A stretch of 64,000 bases of DNA, from NCBI RefSeq assembly GCF_040939455.1, contig NC_134109.1, positions 59,176,001-59,240,000 of the forward strand. The letters are read 5' to 3'. Shown in pieces: positions 1-13,654 of this stretch. Within the stretch, counting starts at the first letter, position 1; each line of letters starts with the position of its first letter. A program made the position numbers and the translations under genes. Under the pieces are notes generated by a model. That model saw only the letters and a program-made list of their open reading frames with translations. It was not told where the DNA came from and did no database searches. The DNA is from Microcebus murinus (lineage: Eukaryota > Chordata > Mammalia > Primates > Cheirogaleidae).

Positions 1-214
1 CTCAGCCTCCTGAGTACCTGGGACTACAGGCACGCCCCACCGTGCCTGGCTAATTTTTTCTATTTTTAGTTGTTTGGCTAATTTTCTTTGTATTTATAGT
101 AGAGATGGGGTCTTGCTCTTGCTCAGGCCGGTCTCGAACTCCTGAGCTCAAGCAATCCTCCTGCCTCGGCCTCCCAGAGTGCTAGGATTACAGGCGTGAG
201 CCACCAAGCCGCCC
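1..214 (-). repeat. Alu SINE, cut by the window edge
   Basis: Antisense Alu. It begins inside the right monomer at the window start and ends with the complement of the Alu 5' end (GTGAGCCACC...). The poly(A) side lies outside the window. Confidence 0.95.
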
Positions 215-379
215 GTAATATAAGTTAATAATTGAACTTTGAATTTTTAAGATTTTTCTGATATAACTTTTCTATCAGTAGTTTCTACTTCATTGAAGCA
301 TTTCTTTAAAAAGTAATTCTTTATTACCTAATAATTCTAATTTTTTTGAGACAAGGTCCCACTCTGTTGCCCAGGCAGG

Positions 380-438
380 AGTGTGATCATAGTAGTGTGA
401 TCATAGTAGTGTGATCATAGTAGTAGTGTGATCATAGC
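380..438. repeat. Tandem repeat, 14-bp unit, about 4 copies
   Basis: The unit AGTGTGATCATAGT is repeated head to tail, with one extra AGT before the last copy. It expands the normal Alu segment GTGATCATAGCTC, so it probably arose by slippage or unequal exchange inside the Alu. Confidence 0.9.
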
Positions 439-466
439 TCACAGCAGCCTCAAATTCCTGGGCTCA

Positions 467-535
467 TTGTGGGGGTAAGGTAGGAGGCACATCAATAAAG
501 GTGAAATCACCAGGCTGAAAAAAAAGAAAAATGAA
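467..535 (+). pseudogene. Short A-tailed retro-insert inside an Alu
   Basis: About 50 nt followed by an A-rich tail, bracketed by a near-perfect duplication of the Alu host sequence (AAATTCCTGGGCTCA at 452-466, AAACTCCTGGGCTCA at 536-550). AATAAA lies at 494-499, about 18 nt before the A-tail, which is the right distance for an mRNA 3' end. I read it as a strongly 5'-truncated mRNA retrocopy. The parent gene is not recognised. Confidence 0.6.
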
Positions 536-756
536 AAACTCCTGGGCTCAAGCGATCCTCCTGGCTCAGTCTCTCAAATTGCTAGGACTACAGGTATGCA
601 CTATCATACCTGCCTAATTTTTTTAATTTTATTTTTACCAGACATGGGGTTTCAGTATGTTTCCCAGGCTGGTCTTGAACTCCTGGCCTCAGGTAGTCCT
701 GCTGCCTGGGCCTCCTAAAGTGCTGGGATTACAGGCATGAGCCACCATATCCAGCC

Positions 757-1049
757 AGTTTATTCTAATTTTGAGTAGGTGAAATACTAACTGGAAGAAG
801 GTATTTTTTAGGATCAGATCATCAGTCATTTATGCCATGTTAATAAGATAATGCCAACTGTATTTTTATGATGGAACTTAAATAGGCAATATCTACCTTG
901 ACCTGAAGTTTGCTAGCCAATTTTTGGAAAATAGACAATCCTATAAAGAAAAATAATTAATAGTCCTCTATTAATTAGAGAATTACAACTTTAAAAAGAC
1001 AGCCATTCCCTCTCTGCAGGAAAATCCATATGGGAAGCCACATTATTAA
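757..1049. other. Single-copy AT-rich stretch
   Basis: No coding potential, RNA gene or repeat family recognised between two Alus. It ends with the left TSD of the next Alu. Confidence 0.4.
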
Positions 1050-1384
<335 letters not shown>

Positions 1385-3658
1385 AGGAAGCCACATTATA
1401 ACTGAAGGTTGCTTGATCACCTTGGAATCATAGCAGTGGGAGTGAACTGGAGTTAGTTGGATTACCTTTATTAATGCTAATGGTATCAAGCTAGTCCAAT
1501 GTATCCATCTTCACTGCTAGCCATAGACTTGCAAAGGGGAATGGAGGCTACAAAGGGGACTGGAATTTGTCCACTCTGCCCATGCTGAAGACACATTGAC
1601 AGTTCCCACTCTTGGCCTCTTTTTCTAGGCTTCTTTTAAAAACATTTTTCAGGTGAGACTTAATACAACTGATAAGGTTACAGATTTAGATATACTAATA
1701 CAGTCACATTTTCTTGAAAATACCCTCTTATTACCTTGAATAGAATTTGAGTGCTCCCAGAACTCATCTACCTATTTACGAAGTATTATTTAGGGCTAAA
1801 TATTTCCAAAAATAAATGTAAACTTCATGATGCCAGAGACCTTGACTTCTTATTCACCACTTTATCCTAAAGTGCTTAAATAGTGCCTGACATAAAAGAA
1901 TAGTCAATAAAATGTACATTTTTTTAATGACTGACCTCATATCACCATTTTCATTTTTATTCTCAGAGGGAAACCTTAATTCCAAAATCTGGGCCACACT
2001 GCTGTTGCCTCCCGTAGATTAACCACACACCTCAACAAAATGCCTAAAGCAAAATCAGTTGCTTTTGTTACACCTTTGTGATCAGGGTATTTACATGTTG
2101 TCAGAATCTGTTTTGATTTTTACCATTAATCTTTGAGTTTATGTTTTGTGAGTTCCTGACTAGCTAAGAAGAATAGGAAATCTCTCCTTGCTCAAGAATA
2201 AAACAGAAGAGAAATGGAAATGACTAAATACCATTTCTTTTCATATTTGTGATTGACAGCTAAGTCTAAGAACTTTTTCCTTGGTGTGTAAGTGAATGTC
2301 ACCAAATAATTCCCTGTACCCTCTTCATAACAAATGTGAAAGGAAGTTCTTTAGCGTTTGAGCTTAAAAAATGTTGATAAACATTTGAAAATTCAACTAA
2401 TTAAAAATGAAATGCAGCCAGCTAAGCTCCAGTCATTTTTAATTTACAATATTGCTTTACTTCCGAGGCAAATGTCTACTAGTCACAACTTCTTTTGATG
2501 CCTGAGGGATTGAAAAAATTAAATCAGCAGGATTGGCTATTGATGTTTTCTAGCAAATGTTTTGAAATCTCTGCCTTTCATCCATCTTATAGGAAAATAG
2601 GATTGCTTTGTGAGGCTTCAAAGATATTAATTCCTTTAATAAATCCCTACTTGTATGTTGAAAACTTCCAACGGTTAGGTTTCTGTAGCAATCTCTACAT
2701 CAGGGGTAAATGTTGCCCGCAGGCAGACTCCCAATTTTTTTTCCAAGGATCATCACTCTTGGTCTAAAACTGGGGCTAACCAACATTACAACAGATTAAA
2801 CACACCTTCTGTTCAGCCTCTTTTCATAAGATTTTTTTATTATATTTCTTTGCAAGGCAAATTTCATGACAGGCTGTTTGCCTTCCTGGTGATCAGCTCT
2901 TAATGAGATAAAGCACAAACATAAGCAGTGACTGTCCCAGTTCTGTACTTTGATCCCTGCTCCCCTAACCAATGTAAAAAAAAGATGGAGAGCTACTTGA
3001 GATTTTTAAAATACAGCAAATATTTGTGATATAGCAAGCCAATCATAGCCTCATTCAATAAAAATAAAATGAAATATAAGAAGTTAATGTACAGAGATAA
3101 TGCCATGTGTGCATGTAGGAAAGGTAGACTTGAGGGAGGACAGAAGTTGACCATATTGTGAAGATTTCATGTAGAGCATCTATTTCTCTAATACTTTTCA
3201 CCACAATGATTATACAAAGATAGTAGAAATGAGAAGATAGTACCAAAACTATCAGATGATCTCTTCTTGAGGACAGCATTATTTCAGAAGGTTTCTTTTA
3301 TTAAAAGGAAGCATTTGTGACACTGGTTTAAAATGTTGTTTTCAGACATATTCTGTAAAATTCCTGCTTAAGGGAATAAATATTAATGTGTTTCTGCTGA
3401 AAAAAATATAGTTTTCTCTTTTTTGTCCAAGCCATTAAAAAAATGATAAATAGACTAGCCTTTGTGGGAAAGAAAGAAGCTCAATAATGACAAATAAATG
3501 AGCTAACGCCTTTCCCATGACTAACCTATAGAGGGAGTGTCTTGATGACAAAGGAAAAAAAAAAAAAAAAACTAGTGCAGAGAGCAGAATTAGGATCGTT
3601 GTGAGGGACAGTTTGAGAGCCTGCAACCCAGCTGGTGTCTCTTTTTTATGAATAATCT
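1385..3658. other. Single-copy non-coding DNA with an L2-like remnant
   Basis: No gene is supported; the short open frames here have no recognisable domains. Around 1820-1915 the motif of a trait-rich 3' tail (TTAAATAGTGCCTGACA..., then TCAATAAA) resembles the 3' end of L2/MIR elements. The rest is unassigned. Confidence 0.4.
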
Positions 3659-4477
<819 letters not shown>

Positions 4478-4800
4478 GCTGGACACAGTGGCTCACGCCT
4501 ATAATCCTAGCACTCTGGGAGGCCGAGGAGGGAGGATCACTCAAGGTCAGGAGTTCAAAACTAGCCTGAGCGAGAGCAAGACCCCATCTCTACTAAAAAT
4601 AGAAAGAAATTAATTGGCCAACTAAAAATACATAGAAAAAATAGCCATGCATGGTGGCATATGCCTGTAGTCCCAGATACACTCGGGAGGCTGAGGCAGG
4701 AGGATTGCTTGAGCCCAGGAGTTTTGAGGTTGCTGTGAGCTAGGCTGATGCCACGGCACTCTAGCCTGGGCAACAGAGTGAGACTGTGTCAAAAAAAGAA
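4478..4800 (+). repeat. Alu SINE
   Basis: Sense-strand Alu starting GCTGGACACAGTGGCTCACG, with A-rich tail near 4788-4800. It is directly followed by a second, 5'-truncated Alu in the same orientation. Confidence 0.95.
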
Positions 4801-4802
4801 AA

Positions 4803-5050
4803 CAGGAGTTCAAGACCAGCCTGAGCAAGAGCAAGACCCCATCTCTACTAAAAATAGAAAGAAATTAGCCAGACAACTTAAAAATAGAAAAAATTATCCG
4901 GGTGTGGTGGAGAATGCCTGTAGTCCCAGCCACTTGGGAGGCTGAGGCAGGAGGATTGCTTGAGCCCAGGAGTTAGAGGTTGCTGTGAGCGAGGCTGACG
5001 CCACGGCACTCTAGCCCAGGCAATAGAGCAAGACTCTGTCTAAAAAAACA
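4803..5050 (+). repeat. 5'-truncated Alu joined to the preceding Alu
   Basis: Starts at the AGGAGTTCAAGACCAGCC segment, so about 60 nt of the left monomer are missing. It ends in an A-rich tail near 5041-5050. The head-to-tail pair could come from insertion into the first tail or from recombination. Confidence 0.92.
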
Positions 5051-5118
5051 TTCTAGTTGCTTTTGTTCCTTTTGCTACTCACCTTCAAAGTTTCTGGTTC
5101 TCCAAATCTAAGCATTTG

Positions 5119-5454
5119 CGCACTATAAGACCTACCCCGAAAATAAGACCTAGCGATGGCGTGGCTACGCAGCATATCTGCACAACCCGTGCATTTCCCT
5201 GGGGAGCGGTAAAGAAGACAAGCAGCCCTTCTCATCTGTCCCATTGTGACAGCTACTATCCCAGAGGTGACCGGAAAAGTGCAGGCAGCCCCACCAACAA
5301 GGTTGACTCTCCCTGTCAGGTCCCGGCCATCCTGCACATGCTGCAAGCTGAGGCTTTGAGGGGAAAATAACACATCCCCTGAAAATAAGCCCTAGGGTGT
5401 CTTCTTGAGGAAAAATAAATATAAGACCCTGTCTTATTTTCGGGAAAACACAGT
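5119..5454. mobile_element. Non-autonomous DNA transposon (MITE-like), family uncertain
   Basis: The ends carry an imperfect inverted repeat built on CCCGAAAATAAGAC: near 5135-5150 on the plus strand, and as its complement GTCTTATTTTCGGG near 5431-5444. The motif GAAAATAAG(A/C)CC recurs internally near 5381-5394. The middle holds non-repetitive, fairly GC-rich sequence with no transposase. I remember similar MITE termini from several vertebrate genomes but cannot assign Tc1/mariner, piggyBac or hAT with confidence. Open frames here on both strands are incidental. Confidence 0.6.
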
Positions 5455-5626
5455 AGTGTGGACCCTGGCCCCTGGTTCCAGAAGGAGTAGAGAAGACCTT
5501 ATTTGTAAAGTAATGTGTATATCTATTCCAACTTCTCTGGGGGCTACCTGAATGACTAACTCAAGGCATGTCTCTGTTTCACTTAACTCAGAACTCAGGC
5601 CAGATTGTTCAAAAAACTACAAGGCA
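5455..5626. other. Single-copy spacer
   Basis: Nothing recognised between the DNA transposon and the next Alu. Confidence 0.35.
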
Positions 5627-5945
<319 letters not shown>

Positions 5946-6665
5946 TACCTTTAGCTTTTGAAACGTGATATTACCTATGGAGAAAGTTAAGAATCTTTAT
6001 GGACACCAGCTATGGGGAGAAGTTAAGAATCTTTATGACCACTAGCTGCATGGCTTGGAAATGGCAATTACAAGGTGACAGTTACTAATTATTATTTTTA
6101 ACCAGGCCTATGCATTATTTTTAGCTAGGCCCCTACCACAGTTCTCGCATTGCACCCCATTATTGAAGGGTGGCTTCAGGAGGGTATTTACATTATTTTA
6201 GTTCATTTTATGTCTTAGCTTCTGACTTCTAAGAAAATCTCTGAAAGAATGGAGACTTCAATGACCATACATGACAAGGAATAGAGTTGGCTTTGCAAAA
6301 ACAGTTTGAAAAAAAAAATCACTAAACAATCAGACTGCTATAGCCTTGAATAAGTAAAAAGAAAAACTCAAACACTGAAGGGAAGAATCAGATTTTCAGA
6401 GTTACCACATTAAAATATTCAAATGTCTAATTTTCAATTAAAATTACAAAGCATACAAAAGAAAAAAAACAAAGAAAGAAAGATGGTTCATTCAAAGGAA
6501 CAAAATAAGTTGACTGAAACCATCCTGAGGAAGCTCAGAAATTGGACTTACTAGACAAAGACTTTTAAAACAACTGTCTTAAATATGCTCAAATTGCTAA
6601 AGGAAAACATGGACAAAGAACTAAAAGAGATCAGGAAAATGATATACAAATGAAATAAGAATATC

Positions 6666-6705
6666 GGAGCTCCAGTAGTGCAATCGGTTAGTGCACGGTA
6701 CTTAT
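6666..6705 (+). pseudogene. Retroposed 5' half of tRNA-Ile(UAU)
   Basis: Thirty-seven nt match the 5' half of a tRNA-Ile with anticodon UAU: acceptor strand GCTCCAG, D-arm GCAATCGGTTAGTGC, and the anticodon stem ending CTTAT. They are preceded by GGA. The 3' half is absent and there is no A-tail. A perfect 16-bp direct repeat, ATGAAATAAGAATATC, lies at 6650-6665 and 6706-6721. This fits the known class of tailless retropseudogenes. It has no 3' half, so it cannot make a tRNA. Confidence 0.88.
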
Positions 6706-6867
6706 ATGAAATAAGAATATCAACAAAGAGATATAAGCTACAAAAGGAACCAAACAAATTCTGGAACTGTACAATAACTGAAATGAAAAATTCACTAGAG
6801 GGATACAATAGCAGATTTGAGCAGACAGAAGAAAGAAATCAGTGAACTTGAAATATAGAATAATTCA

Positions 6868-7224
6868 GGCCTGGCATGGTGGCTCACGCCTGTAATCCTA
6901 GCACTCTGGGAGGCTGAGGTGGGCAGATTGCTCGAGGTCAGGAGTTCGAAACCAACCTGAGCAAGAGCAAGACCCCGTCTCTACTATAAATAGAAAGAAA
7001 TTAATTGGCCAACTAATATATATAGAAAAAATTAGCCGGGCATAGTGGCTCATGCCTGTAGTCCCAGCTACTCGGGAGGCTGAGGCAGCAGGATTGCTTG
7101 AGCCCAGGAGATTGAGGTTACTGTGAGCTAGGCTGACACCACAATACTCACTCTAGCCTGGGCAACAAAGCGAGACTCTTGTCTCAAAAAAAAAAAAAAA
7201 AAAGAAAGAAAGAAAAGAAAAGAA
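6868..7224 (+). repeat. Alu SINE in an L1 relic
   Basis: Full-length sense Alu with A-rich (AAAGA) tail. TSD ATATAGAATAATTCA occurs at about 6853-6867 and again after the tail at about 7231-7245. The flanking L1 ORF1 sequence resumes after it. Confidence 0.97.
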
Positions 7225-7612
7225 AAAGAAATATAGAATAATTCAAATTATCAAGTTTGAGGAACAGGAAGAAAAAAAAAGAGTGAAGAAAACTGAACAG
7301 GGCCTAAGAGACTTGTGGGAGATTATCAAGCAGACATTATGGGAGAGTTCCAGAGGGAGAAAGAAGAAAGGGGCAGAAAGATTATCTGAGGAAATAATGG
7401 CTGAAAACTTCCCAAATATGATGAAAGTCAAAAGAAAGTCTAGGACCAGATAGTTTTAGTGAGTTCTACCAAACATTTAAAGAAGAATTGACACCAATTC
7501 TTCTCAAACTCTTTGAAAAAATTGAAGCATAGGGAACATTTCCTAACTCATTCTTTGTGGCCAGCATTACCCTGATACCAAAGCTAGATAAAAACATACA
7601 AGAAAATTACAG

Positions 7613-7943
7613 GCCGGGCGCGGTGGCTCACGCCTGTAATCCTAGCACTCTGGGAGGCTGAGGCGGGCGGATTGCTCGAGGTCAGGAGTTCGAAACCAGC
7701 CTGAGCAAGAGTGAGACCCCATCTCTACTATAAATAGAAAGAAATTAATTGGCCAACTAATATATCTAAAAAATTAGCCGGGCATGGTGGCACATGCCTG
7801 TAGTCCCAGCTACTCGGGAGGCTGAGGCAGAAGGATTACTTGAGCCCAGGAGTTTGAGGTTGCTGTGAGCTAGGCTGACGCCACGGCACTCACTAAGCCT
7901 GGGCAACAAGTGAGACTCTGTCTCCAAAAAAAAAAAAAAAAAA
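7613..7943 (+). repeat. Alu SINE in an L1 relic
   Basis: Starts GGCCGGGCGCGGTGGCTCAC, complete strepsirrhine form, with a tail of about 18 A. It sits between two L1 ORF2-derived pieces. Confidence 0.97.
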
Positions 7944-8041
7944 ATGGATAAATGGATCAATGACCTAAAGTAAATATACGAGATAAAACCATAAAATTCT
8001 TACAAGAAGTGGATTCTTATTGGATGGATTCTTAGATATGA

Positions 8042-8640
<599 letters not shown>

Positions 8641-9205
8641 GAAAGAAAGCTAAGAACTATCAGGAGGATAATACTTTCCTCTCTATAGGGAAGTAAATAC
8701 AACTGGATTCATAGGTTTCATTGGTAATATTCTATTTACTAACTGTATGAGGGGTACATGCATACTTTTAGCATATTTTTATACTTTTTATTATATCCAT
8801 ATTTATAATAGAGGCAGGTGTTATAGAAGCACAGAGAAGGTATACTTAGGCCCAAACAGATGATCAGATAAGGTTTTCCAGAGAAGCCTAGACATGACAC
8901 ACAGCCCTAGACAATAAGTTCCAGAGGTTAAAGAGTATTACAATTTACTCACTATTCTATCCCTAATATCTGGTACACAGTTGGTGCTTAACATTTGCTG
9001 AATTTTAAAAACTCATGACTATTACTATAAATTTAATGTCTAAGAAAATCTGGATTCAGATTGATAAATTTGGGAGGTATTATTTGCTTTATAAAAGATT
9101 TCATGGAATAATTCCTATACAAAACAAGTTATTTGGTGGACTAAAGTTATATATGGTATATAAAAATATGATTTATTTACAACTTTTAATAAATCTACAT
9201 AGAAT
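8641..9205. other. AT-rich non-coding DNA with L2-like end
   Basis: Around 8940-9005 the sequence (ATCTGGTACACAGTTGGTGC...) looks like the 3' end of an L2 element. The short open frame at 9015-9212 shows no family and is probably chance. Confidence 0.4.
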
Positions 9206-9400
9206 AAAATAGTATAATAGTTAAAGGTCTGGACTTTGGAGTCCCCCAGCCCTAAAGTTTTTTTTCCAGTATTGCTTCTTAGAAGCTGCTGGGATCTTGG
9301 GCAAATTACTTGGTTTGCTTGTATGTAAAACAGAAATGATGATAGTACATATCTCGCTGGGTTGTTATGAGCATTAAATGAAAGGAAACCAAATAAATAT
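9206..9400 (+). repeat. MIR SINE
   Basis: MIR core features: GGTCTGGACTTTGGAGTC, then GATCTTGGGCAAATTACTTG, then GTTGTTATGAGCATTAAATGA. An 8-T run is inserted near 9260. Confidence 0.8.
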
Positions 9401-9639
9401 AAGGGATGAAATCTATGATATGGGACTCAGTATCCCTGAGCTTTTTTCATCTCAGTACATAGGGAAAAGAGAGTGAATTGGGAGAGTAGAGGTTTGCATT
9501 ATTAAATAAATATATACAGAACATCTACTGAGTATTGGGGATAGAAATGAGACCTATTCAGAGAGTTTACAGTCTAATTAAATCTTATGAAGCTATTAAA
9601 ATTAAAACTTTGAAGTATATTGTAGGGAAAATGTACTTC

Positions 9640-9855
9640 ATCGAGGCAGCAGTGCATAATGAAAAGAGTGCAAGTTTGGAGTCAGTTTGACTATTGGCTC
9701 TATCTCAGAAAGTTACTTAATTTTTACATAAACAAGGGAATAATATACATACCTTACAGTGTTGTTCTAAGAAATAAAAGATATAAAATATGCTAATGAG
9801 CCTGAAATAGTGCCTGACCCTTATTAGATCCTCAATAAATGTCAGTTTCCTTTCC
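9640..9855 (+). repeat. MIR SINE
   Basis: Second MIR: GCAAGTTTGGAGTCAG, CTCAGAAAGTTACTTAA, and tail ATAGTGCCTGACCCTTATTA followed by CTCAATAAATG. Diverged. Confidence 0.75.
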
Positions 9856-11640
9856 TCCCTGGGAGGGAAAAAAAAAACATATAAAATTATATCTATGTTG
9901 TGGCCTCAACTACATAGAATTATGTATGCTTTTATTCCAGTACAGAAATGAACATACAAAAGTGAACTAACCCTATAGATTTGGTGTGAGGTGTGATTAT
10001 AAAATATTTTAAAATATTTTAATCTGTCATTAGTGTAATATTCGTGCCATAAATAAAAATTATCTTTAAAAAGTCATGTTTATTGTGAGACATAGAAAAG
10101 ACAGAATAATTTTAAATTTTAGGGGATAGTCATGGCTAGTTATTAAGGGGCCCCAGATAAACATATTTTCTTTAATGATAATTTAATCTTGTATTTATCA
10201 TATAAATATTGTATAACAACCTAAAAACAAAAAGATCCTATAAAAGTAACAGTATGTCTGTGTGGACTTCCTCCAAATTTCAGATCACTCCTCTGCTTCT
10301 TGCTTCAGTGAATAAGATTGCTCCATGACTTAGAGAGCTTATCAAGCCCTGCTCTCAAGTCTTTTGGAGTTAAGAGTAAACAAGATCCAGGTCTCAGAAA
10401 TGGGACGGAATAGCCCTGAAATCCTGTAGTTGTCAATACCCACACTGCTTCCAAGAAACCATACTTTTGTGTTTTTGCTTTGTTTTGTTTTTTCCTAACC
10501 TTAACCTACCAGAGTTTTAAAAAGAATTTTAAGAGGAGAAACTCTGTTGACATGTCTGAGCCAACTTGGATAACAGATACAACCTTAGATATATTTCACT
10601 CATTTTGTTTAAAGGCCTAAAAGGGAAATTTTTTAAATAGAGAAATAAACCTGAGACACTAAAAGAAGTCACTTGTGGCATGCAAAAGTATAGTGGAATA
10701 GCATGTAGTTAGATTTCCCAGTCCAGGGATATTCCTAATTCTTTCTGTAATTGGCCTGTTGAGAATTCCCTCAGTCTTCCCAACTAAAAACATGAGGATC
10801 ATAATGCATCAGGACTGTGAGAACTAACAAAATGCTGTATTTGATCATTTGACTCCTGGGAAGCAAAATAGGCTAGAAGATATCATTAGTAACATTGGGT
10901 TGAGAAAAGATGTAGCAAACCACATAGTCCTGGGTCAGAATGTAGGAGTGAAGTTTTGCCTCTTTTTCCTTACTGTCTGGTATTATATTCCCATAAGATG
11001 ATTAATTGTTTTATTATAATAGTAGTTACAGCCACAGGAAAAACATAGAATTGAATAATGGGCATTTTGATAACCTTTGTATTAGAGAAAGGGCAGCAGT
11101 CTCTTCTAAAGGAGTTGCCAGGCATTCAAGAATGAGGCAGCCGGGAGGAAACAGTCTTCTCTCTCCAGGACACACCAACTATCAAGATAATCTAAGGGTT
11201 ATTGCTGTTTATAGCTGATTGCTTGTGAAGTTGACAAATAGGTTGTGTGGCAATGCTTGTGTGAATAAAAAGACACAGGCAGTAAAGTCATAAGAGCAAA
11301 GGGTGACCCCTTCCCAAGAGACTGATTATGATGCAAGTCTATCATCAGCCCAATGATTCCCACACATACGATAAAATTCACTATTTTATTAACACAGTGG
11401 TATTTTATTAAATCCCAACAGAATAGTAAGAAAAGTGGATTTCCTTTTGCTTTCCTTATAGACCTGTCATCAACTTGGCAAAATAACCGTTCCTGCCAGT
11501 TGTGACTGTAGGGCCAATGGAACACCTGCAAACACTAATCATGCCCTTTTTGGAAATGGAAGCAGTTGCTATATTAATGCAGAATAAGTGGAAGCCTGTC
11601 TGAAAAGAGCACTCAAAACAGATTTTTACTTTCCTTGCTG
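9856..11640. other. Single-copy AT-rich non-coding DNA
   Basis: No gene, RNA or repeat family recognised. A short perfect palindromic AT repeat (AAAATATTTTAAAATATTTT) lies near 10002-10021. Confidence 0.4.
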
Positions 11641-11935
11641 AGGACTAAAATAATAATAGTAATGATAGTTGAAATTTGTATAGCATTTGACAGTTTTCAA
11701 AGCACTTTCTCAAACATTTCATCTGATCTTCAAAATATTCCTCTTCTATCTAACTTGTGCCATGTTATTAATACTTAACCCCTCAGAAGTTCAGTTGTAC
11801 CATCTGTTTAAAAAGGGCAGGGGAGTATAATACCATTTACTTAACAGAAATGTTTTAAGTATAAAAACAAGGCATGGGTATAAAGTGTTTAGCACCATGC
11901 CTAGAGTGTGGAATCAGTAAGTGCTAGTTCTCAGC
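11641..11935 (+). repeat. MIR/MIR3-like SINE remnants
   Basis: GTATAGCATTTGACAGTTTTC near 11678-11698 resembles the start of a MIR3-type element. TACCATCTGTTTAAAAAGGG and GCACCATGCCTAGAGTGTGG near 11798-11920 resemble a MIR 3' part. The split and divergence make exact family assignment uncertain. Confidence 0.55.
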
Positions 11936-13650
11936 CTTTTGCTATACCAGCCTTCAACGCCAGGTCCCTCAGCTCCTAAGGACCAGATCTGGGTCCAGAA
12001 GCTAAGCCTTCTGACTATACGCTTGTACAAAGGAAAGCAATAAAGGAGCGTATTCTAACTTTACCCGTGTCATGTCCATATGCTTGATCTCATTATCATG
12101 CCTCATCAGATTAAACTATTCAAACGGCAATGAGAATTAATATAATTTAAAGGAAAAGGGGCTCATTTCAGTTCATCTCTCTTTATGCTCCCAACCTTCC
12201 CAGAGCATGTCTTTAAGTTTCTTTTCTTCTGGTTTTGTTTCTGAGAGATATGAAATGAAAAATAATTCCACATTAAACCCTCAACTAGAGAGAAATTCTC
12301 TTTGAAGCACTCACATAAAGAAAGGGACTATAAAATAGCCAACCTCATAATTGAAACTAGAACAAGTCTCAGTAAAACAAAAATTATTATTATTGATTAG
12401 GTTTTATTCTTAACACCAGTTAAGTAACTATGTGCAAAGTGTAAAGCCTTCACTTGTTGATTTCTAAGATTAAAATCAATAAAACTGTCCATAATCTATA
12501 CCTCTCAGCTTTACCTCTCCATAGTAGATCAGACAAGAATAATTAGATTTCTGCCTGACTAGCAGGGGGAAAAAACTGTTTCATTTTGGATCAAAATCTT
12601 CCTAGTGGATTGAATTACACTTTCTTTTCCTTTACCTATCAACACTTAGCAATTGCTTCTGTGTCTTATTTGGTTCAAACTATCAAAATGTTATCGTATA
12701 ATTTTCAGTAGGAAGAATGCCAGGGTTCAAAGTTCGATTCTAATTCTAGATTTAAGGATTATTCTTCCCATTTCACTTTTTTCCAAAGTCCTCTGCTTAA
12801 TATCATTTTAATGTGATACCTGTCTTCCTCATCCTCACTAAAGAAAAATCAACCTGTAATCTGAAGCCTTAGTTCACCGAAAGTCAAATAATAATTTAGA
12901 ATACAAAATTAGTACTAGACTAGCAATCATCTTACCTTATCTGTGTTCTGTATTCAAATGAGACTGACACTATTGCATATACTTTTATCTGATGACAATA
13001 ATTGCACCAGATGCTATTTCTGAAACAAGATTGCAGTTCTCCACGGCCTTACTTGTCCTTATGTTAAATTAGGAATCTTAATACATTAACTGCCATGAAA
13101 GTTGTATTTAACTCACTCTAGTTTTCACCCTGAGGCCACATGAAGTATATATAATATCTTACTTTATGATGTTCTTATTACAATTGACAATTCTAAAAAC
13201 ATGGATTAAATGAATAGAAGTCAATAAATTTCTTTTTTCTATTTATGTTTACCTTTAAATTACACTTGAAGTTTTTATTTTATTTTCATAATAAAACACT
13301 ATAGCCCCAAGGGAAAGTTTCTGGTTTTTTGTGTGTGGCAGTCAATGTGTTAAACAAGCTCCCATGCAGGCATATGATAATTCATCCACATAGGCTACTA
13401 CAACTACCCATATCAGCCCTTCCTCCTATTTATTTCAGCAGAAGATAGTTGGTAGGAAGGATAGCTATAGGCCATAGTTACTTTAAGATCAGTTCATTTA
13501 CTTTTGGATCTGTAGTTCTTACAAATGAGAATACAAAATTATAACATTAAAAAGCAAATCATGGTTCTGGTAACAACTTCACCAAGTAGAGATAAATAAA
13601 TCAACTGGAGAAAAAAGGCAGGGGTTTCAGTTCTCATTCTGTGTTGTGAC
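11936..13650. other. Single-copy AT-rich non-coding DNA
   Basis: Long stretch with no coding signal, RNA or recognised repeat. Confidence 0.4.
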
Positions 13651-13654
13651 ACTG

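Larger units (their letters stand above)
341..756 (-). repeat. Old AluJ-like SINE with internal insertions
   Basis: Antisense Alu flanked by an approximate TSD (ATTCTAATTTT at both sides). It carries two additions: a 14-bp unit repeated about four times at 380-438, and a roughly 68-bp foreign insert at 467-535. These make it about 416 bp long instead of about 300. Confidence 0.92.

Noticed and set aside
6666..6705. A tRNA gene or tRNA-derived SINE
   Set aside because: Only the 5' half is present, without the T-arm or a SINE body or tail.
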